The position numbers and the translations under genes are program-made. Under the pieces are notes generated by a model, which ran no database searches, was not told the origin of the DNA, and saw only the letters and a program-made list of their open reading frames with translations. Below, piece by piece: positions 7,584 through 10,662 of a stretch of 10,662 bases of DNA. Within the stretch, counting starts at the first letter, position 1, and every line of letters begins with the position of its first letter. Source of the stretch: Acetoanaerobium sp041831635 (GTDB lineage: Bacteria; Bacillota; Clostridia; Peptostreptococcales; Filifactoraceae); assembly GCA_041831635.1 (NCBI GenBank), contig JBHASY010000027.1, forward strand, positions 1-10,662. Reading direction: 5' to 3'.

Positions 7584-8488
7584 TGAAAGATATATTTGAT
7601 TTAGCTTTATTACAAAACACAATCAGGACAGCTACACCTCTTATTTTAGCGGCATTAGGCGGTCTTCTTACTATGCACGCGGGGATACTTAACATAGGAA
7701 TGGAAGGTATGATACTCATAGGGGCGTTTTTCGGAGTTCTGGGAAGTTATTTTTTTGCCTCATCTTTTATCGGGGTACTGCTTGCTATCATTTCAGGAAT
7801 GGCTATAGGAGCGTTGTTCGGTTTCTTTGTTATTGAATTAAAATCGGACGAGTTCATCATAGGTATCGCTATCAATATTTTTGCAGGAGGGCTTACGGTT
7901 TTTTTACTTAGGAGTATTTTTGGAGTGAAAGGTGCGTTTTCTTCTCCTGATATTAAGTCTCTTCCTGATGTTCATCTTCCATTTCTGGACAAAATTGAGG
8001 TGCTGGACAAGATATTTAACAACCACTCTATTTTGGTATATGCCAGCTGGATATTTGTGCTTATAATATATATTTTACTTTACAAAACGCCTTATGGTTA
8101 TTGGATAAGAGGGGTAGGAGAACATGAAGAGGCGATAGAGACGGCAGGAATAAATCCTAAGAAAATAAAGTATATTTCGTCTATTCTGGGTGGGATGTTT
8201 TGTGGGATAGCAGGGGCACATCTTTCGCTTGGATATCTTACCTTGTTTACTGAAAATATGAGTGCAGGAAAGGGTTTTATTTCTCTGGCTGCCATTATTT
8301 TTGGCGGTTCAAATCCTGTTAAGGTGTATGGAGCATCCTTGCTGTTTGGATTTTTTGACGCTTTAGGTATCAGAATGCAGTCACTTGGTATAGCATCTCA
8401 GTTCACTCAGATGACGCCTTACGTAGCTACGGTGTTGGTACTCTTTATCGTAGCACAAAGAAAACTGATAAAGAGAAAGGGGTACTAA
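7583..8488 (+). CDS. ABC transporter permease, NupQ/YufQ-like
   Basis: This 301-residue membrane protein is the second BPD_transp_2 permease of the importer. Its diagnostic stretch ILNIGMEGMILIGAFFGV at 35-52 parallels the one in the first permease, and the coupling loop GVGEHEEAIETAGIN lies at 177-191. About eight to nine hydrophobic helices are visible, with a basic C-terminal tail (QRKLIKRKG). Its ATG overlaps the previous stop by one base (TAATG), consistent with coupled, matched synthesis of the two subunits. No substrate-binding lipoprotein gene, which normally accompanies these permeases, follows or precedes within the window. Confidence 0.88.
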   Translation: MKDIFDLALLQNTIRTATPLILAALGGLLTMHAGILNIGMEGMILIGAFFGVLGSYFFASSFIGVLLAIISGMAIGALFGFFVIELKSDEFIIGIAINIFAGGLTVFLLRSIFGVKGAFSSPDIKSLPDVHLPFLDKIEVLDKIFNNHSILVYASWIFVLIIYILLYKTPYGYWIRGVGEHEEAIETAGINPKKIKYISSILGGMFCGIAGAHLSLGYLTLFTENMSAGKGFISLAAIIFGGSNPVKVYGASLLFGFFDALGIRMQSLGIASQFTQMTPYVATVLVLFIVAQRKLIKRKGY

Positions 8489-8492
8489 AGTG
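8476..8492 (+). promoter_or_regulatory. Ribosome binding site and GTG start of the oxidoreductase
   Basis: AAAGGGG at 8476-8482 lies inside the end of the permease gene, 7 nt before a GTG codon at 8490. The GTG start is supported because the FAD-binding glycine motif begins at residue 9, as expected for this family. Only one base separates this GTG from the permease stop. Confidence 0.65.
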
Positions 8493-9803
8493 AGATATGA
8501 TGCTGTGGTTATAGGATCGGGGGCTGCCGGACTTTACTTTGCGATATCTGCCGGTAAGAAAGGCAAGAAGATTGCTTTGATTGAAAAAAACAATGTGGGA
8601 GGAACTGCTTTTACAACAGGCTGTCTTCCTGTTAAGAAAATAATGGATAAGATTAAAAGTTATGAAAAAGCTAGGATATTAGAAAAAGATAATTTAGTTA
8701 AATTAAATAATGACAAAGAAGAACTTTTTAAATCAGGGATAAAATCTATAGAGAATATAAATAGGTTAATAAATGAAAAAATAAATAAAAATAATATAGA
8801 TTTATATATAGGAGAGGCAAAAGTAATAAGCGAAATTGTGGTTAAGGTCGGGGAAATTTTGTTAGAAACGAATTATATCATCTTGGCTACAGGAACTAGA
8901 GCATCTACGGTTGAAAATTTCGCACCTATAGACCATGAAGTAATACTAAGCCATGAAGACATATTTGCTATGAAAAGTTTGCCCAAAGAGCTTACTATAC
9001 TCGGAGCAAATGTAGAGGGAGTAGAGTTTGCTTCTATGCTAAGCGAACTGGGAGTAAAGGTAAGAGTAATAGAAAAAGAAGCCCGGATACTTCAGGGAAA
9101 CGATGAAGATTTGATTGAAAATATCAAAGAAAGACTTATAGATAATGAAGTGGAGCTGATTTTAAATACTGAGGTTATTGCTGTCGAAAAATCTCAAGAT
9201 GAAGTGATAATAAGATTTGCTGATGGAGAAAACTTAAAAGTAAAAAAACTTCTTATTACAGGAATAAGAAAGCCGAACATTCCAAAAGGTATAGAAGAAT
9301 TACAGCTGGAGATGAACAACGGATTTATTAAAGTAGATGAAAATCTTATGACCAAAAAGCCGTCTATTTATGCTATAGGGGATATAAACGGGATTCATGG
9401 TATGGCACATATCGCATTACAGCAGGGAATTTTGCTATCTGATTATATTTGGGACAAAAAGAAGATATCTTTCAAATACAGCTCTTTGCCAAGATGTATA
9501 TTTACTATAAATGAGCTTGCAGGGGCAGGATACCAAGAAAACGAGTTAGAAAATTGTGTAGTAAAAAAAATATATTTTAAAGATACTTTCAGAGGACTTG
9601 ACTTAGATTATAACGACGGATTTATGAAGATAATCCTGCAAAATGATATAGTAAAAGGAATATGGATAAACCATATAGACGCAGGAACCTTAATAGGAAA
9701 TGTAGGGTTGTGGATAGATAAGAATGTAAGCACAGACGAGATAAAAAGAAGTCTTTTCATCAATCCTACTTTGTCGGAAGCTTTGCCGGAAGCATTGATT
9801 TAA
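8490..9803 (+). CDS. FAD/NAD(P)-dependent oxidoreductase, lipoamide dehydrogenase fold with altered redox centre
   Basis: This 437-residue protein has the class I pyridine nucleotide-disulfide oxidoreductase layout. The FAD motif GSGAAG is at 9-14, the redox-helix region GGTAFTTGCLPVKK at 37-50, and an ATGTRAS segment at 133-139. The NAD(P) domain has GANVEG (172-177), E195 ends its second strand, which suggests NAD(H), and YAIGD at 294-298 is the second FAD contact. A C-terminal dimerisation domain starts near 330. In true family members the redox helix reads GGTCLNxGC; here the first cysteine is A40 and only C45 remains. The C-terminal His of the HPTxxE dyad is N425, while E430 is kept. It therefore should not work as a normal dihydrolipoyl dehydrogenase, glutathione reductase or mercuric reductase. 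Function is unknown. Being last in the salvage operon, it could act on the aldehyde or sulfur product, or be a diaphorase. Confidence 0.75.
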   Translation: MRYDAVVIGSGAAGLYFAISAGKKGKKIALIEKNNVGGTAFTTGCLPVKKIMDKIKSYEKARILEKDNLVKLNNDKEELFKSGIKSIENINRLINEKINKNNIDLYIGEAKVISEIVVKVGEILLETNYIILATGTRASTVENFAPIDHEVILSHEDIFAMKSLPKELTILGANVEGVEFASMLSELGVKVRVIEKEARILQGNDEDLIENIKERLIDNEVELILNTEVIAVEKSQDEVIIRFADGENLKVKKLLITGIRKPNIPKGIEELQLEMNNGFIKVDENLMTKKPSIYAIGDINGIHGMAHIALQQGILLSDYIWDKKKISFKYSSLPRCIFTINELAGAGYQENELENCVVKKIYFKDTFRGLDLDYNDGFMKIILQNDIVKGIWINHIDAGTLIGNVGLWIDKNVSTDEIKRSLFINPTLSEALPEALI

Positions 9804-10066
9804 TATCTTTTTAACCAACAAATAATCATTCGGTAACTCTATAGATTGCAAATTTAATCGCAAATAATAATTCTATAATGTTTAAATGTATATGCAAACG
9901 TATTTTAAAAGTAAATTCCTACAGGCTGAAAGAGCGGTCCTGACTCGTTCAGCCCGTAGAACTGTCCCGATTTTCAACGGAATTTTAGTTTTTCACTTGC
10001 AACGGAATAGTTTATACAAATCCAGGCAAGATTTTTCTTATGAGGATATATATTTATCAGTTATGA
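9804..10066. other. Intergenic region between convergent genes, no gene seen
   Basis: The 263-bp spacer holds a short T-run after the oxidoreductase stop (9808-9812) without a clear hairpin, so no strong terminator for the plus-strand operon is visible. A TATAAT at 9874-9879 lacks a -35 at proper spacing. A GC-rich hairpin lies at 9919-9959, and a 9-bp direct repeat CAACGGAAT occurs at 9975-9983 and 10000-10008. A plus-strand reading frame at 9886-10143 has no ribosome binding site and is not accepted as a gene. Confidence 0.5.
9919..9959 (-). terminator. GC-rich hairpin, possible terminator of the DUF2085 transcript
   Basis: CTACAGGCTGAA (9919-9930) pairs with TTCAGCCCGTAG (9948-9959), extended inward by GAG/CTC around a 9-nt loop. 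The single imperfect pair in the outer stem is A-C in plus-strand RNA but a G-U wobble in minus-strand RNA, so the fold is better in the minus orientation. There it is followed by a loose T-rich stretch (GGAATTTACTTTT). It lies about 108 bp beyond the DUF2085 stop codon. A dispersed palindromic repeat is an alternative reading. Confidence 0.4.
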
Positions 10067-10423
10067 TTACTTTAAAAGGTATCTGCCAATATATTCTCCG
10101 TGAACAAAACCAAGTTGGGCCAGGTTTTTTATTATCATTATAGTTGAAATACCTGCCAAAATTCCTGTAACAAACCTTCTGGGATTATTGCTAACCCACT
10201 TGTTGTATAATTGACCAAACCCGTCTATAACAAGAGGGATAAGAAATATAACTGACCATAAAAAATTTATTTCTGTATGGATGATGATAAGAGCAATAGC
10301 TAAGAAATATCCGACTAAAATCCCTGTGCATCTGGCACAAATTGGAAATTGTTTACCTTTGTAAAAAAAGGATCTTTCAGGAATACGGTGACAAAAAAAT
10401 AAATATTTTAATATAGTGTTCAT
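10067..10423 (-). CDS. DUF2085 family membrane protein
   Basis: This 118-residue predicted membrane protein carries the DUF2085 pattern. That is CHRIPERSF at 11-19, the cysteine pair in FPICARCTGI (26-35), IDG at 66-68 with Q71, and a conserved NPRRFVTG near 80-87. Three hydrophobic segments are visible, at roughly 33-49, 54-69 and 84-100. The conserved Cys/His residues suggest metal or redox binding, but the family has no established function and none is assigned here. The ATG has no recognisable ribosome binding site. A small hydrophobic reading frame ends two bases upstream, so translational coupling is possible. The gene is convergent with the salvage operon and probably unrelated to it. 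Confidence 0.8.
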   Translation of the reverse strand: MNTILKYLFFCHRIPERSFFYKGKQFPICARCTGILVGYFLAIALIIIHTEINFLWSVIFLIPLVIDGFGQLYNKWVSNNPRRFVTGILAGISTIMIIKNLAQLGFVHGEYIGRYLLK

Positions 10424-10425
10424 AC

Positions 10426-10536
10426 TTATACGGAAAGTGATGCCATAACACCTATAGCAGTAAAAATAATATATAATGCAACACTAACACCAAATCCTAT
10501 TAAAGTCCAAGTACAAACTGATTGAGACCGTTTCAA
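10426..10536 (-). CDS. Possible small membrane protein or gene remnant upstream of DUF2085
   Basis: A 36-codon minus-strand frame could start at a TTG at 10536 and ends with TAA at 10426-10428, two bases before the DUF2085 ATG. It encodes a basic, polar N-terminus (KRSQS) followed by one hydrophobic segment of about 22 residues (from WTLIGFGVSVALYIIF), a typical single membrane helix. No ribosome binding site precedes the TTG, and no ATG or GTG start exists before the upstream stop at 10573-10575. I do not recognise it. It may be a genuine tiny membrane protein, a leader that couples translation to DUF2085, or the tail of a decayed gene. Confidence 0.3.
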   Translation of the reverse strand: MKRSQSVCTWTLIGFGVSVALYIIFTAIGVMASLSV

Positions 10537-10587
10537 GTTTTGTGTAAAGATGAAAAACTGATATAAGATGTGTTATTAGTTACTGTA

Positions 10588-10616
10588 GGCAGAGCCTGAT
10601 TTCAACAGGTTCTGCC
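10588..10616 (+). terminator. Strong 11-bp hairpin, possible plus-strand terminator or leader structure
   Basis: GGCAGAGCCTG (10588-10598) and CAGGTTCTGCC (10606-10616) form an 11-bp stem with a 7-nt loop. The one non-Watson-Crick pair is a G-U in plus-strand RNA but an A-C mismatch in minus-strand RNA, so the fold favours the plus strand. There it is followed by CTTGTTTAT, a weak T-tract. It also lies at the predicted 5' end of the minus-strand DUF2085 transcript. Confidence 0.45.
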
Positions 10617-10625
10617 CTTGTTTAT

Positions 10626-10653
10626 ATTATAATTCAGTTTCCGGACATGTCAA
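10626..10653 (-). promoter_or_regulatory. Consensus sigma-A promoter for the DUF2085 unit
   Basis: On the minus strand a perfect TTGACA (10653-10648) is followed after 16 bp by a perfect TATAAT (10631-10626). Transcription would begin near 10619 and run through the small hydrophobic frame into the DUF2085 gene. Both hexamers match consensus exactly, which makes this the strongest promoter in the window. Confidence 0.7.
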
Positions 10654-10662
10654 GCAGGGCTG

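Noticed and set aside
4990..8488. Reading the importer as an AI-2 (Lsr) or ribose system
   Set aside because: The permease and ATPase motifs fit the BMP/Nup type better, and no LsrK-type FGGY kinase, LsrF/LsrG, RbsK or periplasmic sugar-binding protein is present.
9846..9879. TTGCAA...TATAAT as a plus-strand promoter after the oxidoreductase
   Set aside because: The spacing between the hexamers is 22 bp, too long for a sigma-A promoter, and no accepted gene follows on that strand.
9886..10143. 85-codon plus-strand reading frame after the oxidoreductase
   Set aside because: It has no ribosome binding site, runs through the GC-rich hairpin, overlaps the end of the DUF2085 gene on the other strand, and its product shows no recognisable fold or motif.

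Overview
The window looks like chromosomal DNA from a low-G+C Firmicute, probably an anaerobic clostridial relative. This is an inference from AT-rich spacers, heavy use of AGA, ATA and AAA codons, strong GGAGG-type ribosome binding sites, and relatives typical of Firmicutes (MtnK/MtnA, a Nup-type importer). No genus can be assigned from the sequence alone. No rRNA, tRNA, CRISPR array, insertion sequence or phage gene was seen.

Layout. A minus-strand gene at the left edge (58-828) encodes a PgeF/YlmD/YfiH-family protein (laccase-domain purine nucleoside phosphorylase family). A 120-bp divergent spacer separates it from a long plus-strand cluster (949-9803) that looks like one operon. In order it encodes: GalE; an MtnA-type aldose-1-phosphate isomerase; an MtnK-type methylthioribose kinase; a class II (fuculose-phosphate type) aldolase; a double-domain ABC ATPase; two BPD_transp_2 permeases of the nucleoside (NupOPQ/YufOPQ) type; and an FAD/NAD(P) oxidoreductase of the lipoamide-dehydrogenase fold whose redox centre is altered. 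Genes overlap or lie within about 30 bp, except for a 109-bp gap before the aldolase. The right end (10067-10653) holds a minus-strand unit: a consensus sigma-A promoter, a possible tiny membrane ORF and a DUF2085 membrane protein, probably ending at a hairpin near 9919-9959.

How the genes may work together. Kinase, isomerase and aldolase are the three enzymes of the DHAP shunt. That pathway salvages 5-methylthioribose and/or 5-deoxyribose, the leftovers of S-adenosylmethionine use in polyamine synthesis and radical-SAM chemistry. The sugar is phosphorylated at C1, isomerised to the ribulose-1-phosphate, then split to DHAP and (methylthio)acetaldehyde or acetaldehyde. The linked importer would supply nucleoside or sugar from outside, but its substrate-binding lipoprotein is not in the window. 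No dedicated nucleosidase is present either. The divergent PgeF homologue belongs to a family reported to phosphorolyse adenosine, inosine and methylthioadenosine, so it might supply the sugar 1-phosphate directly. The roles of GalE and the altered flavoprotein in this operon are unexplained, and the flavoprotein is the best candidate for new biochemistry.
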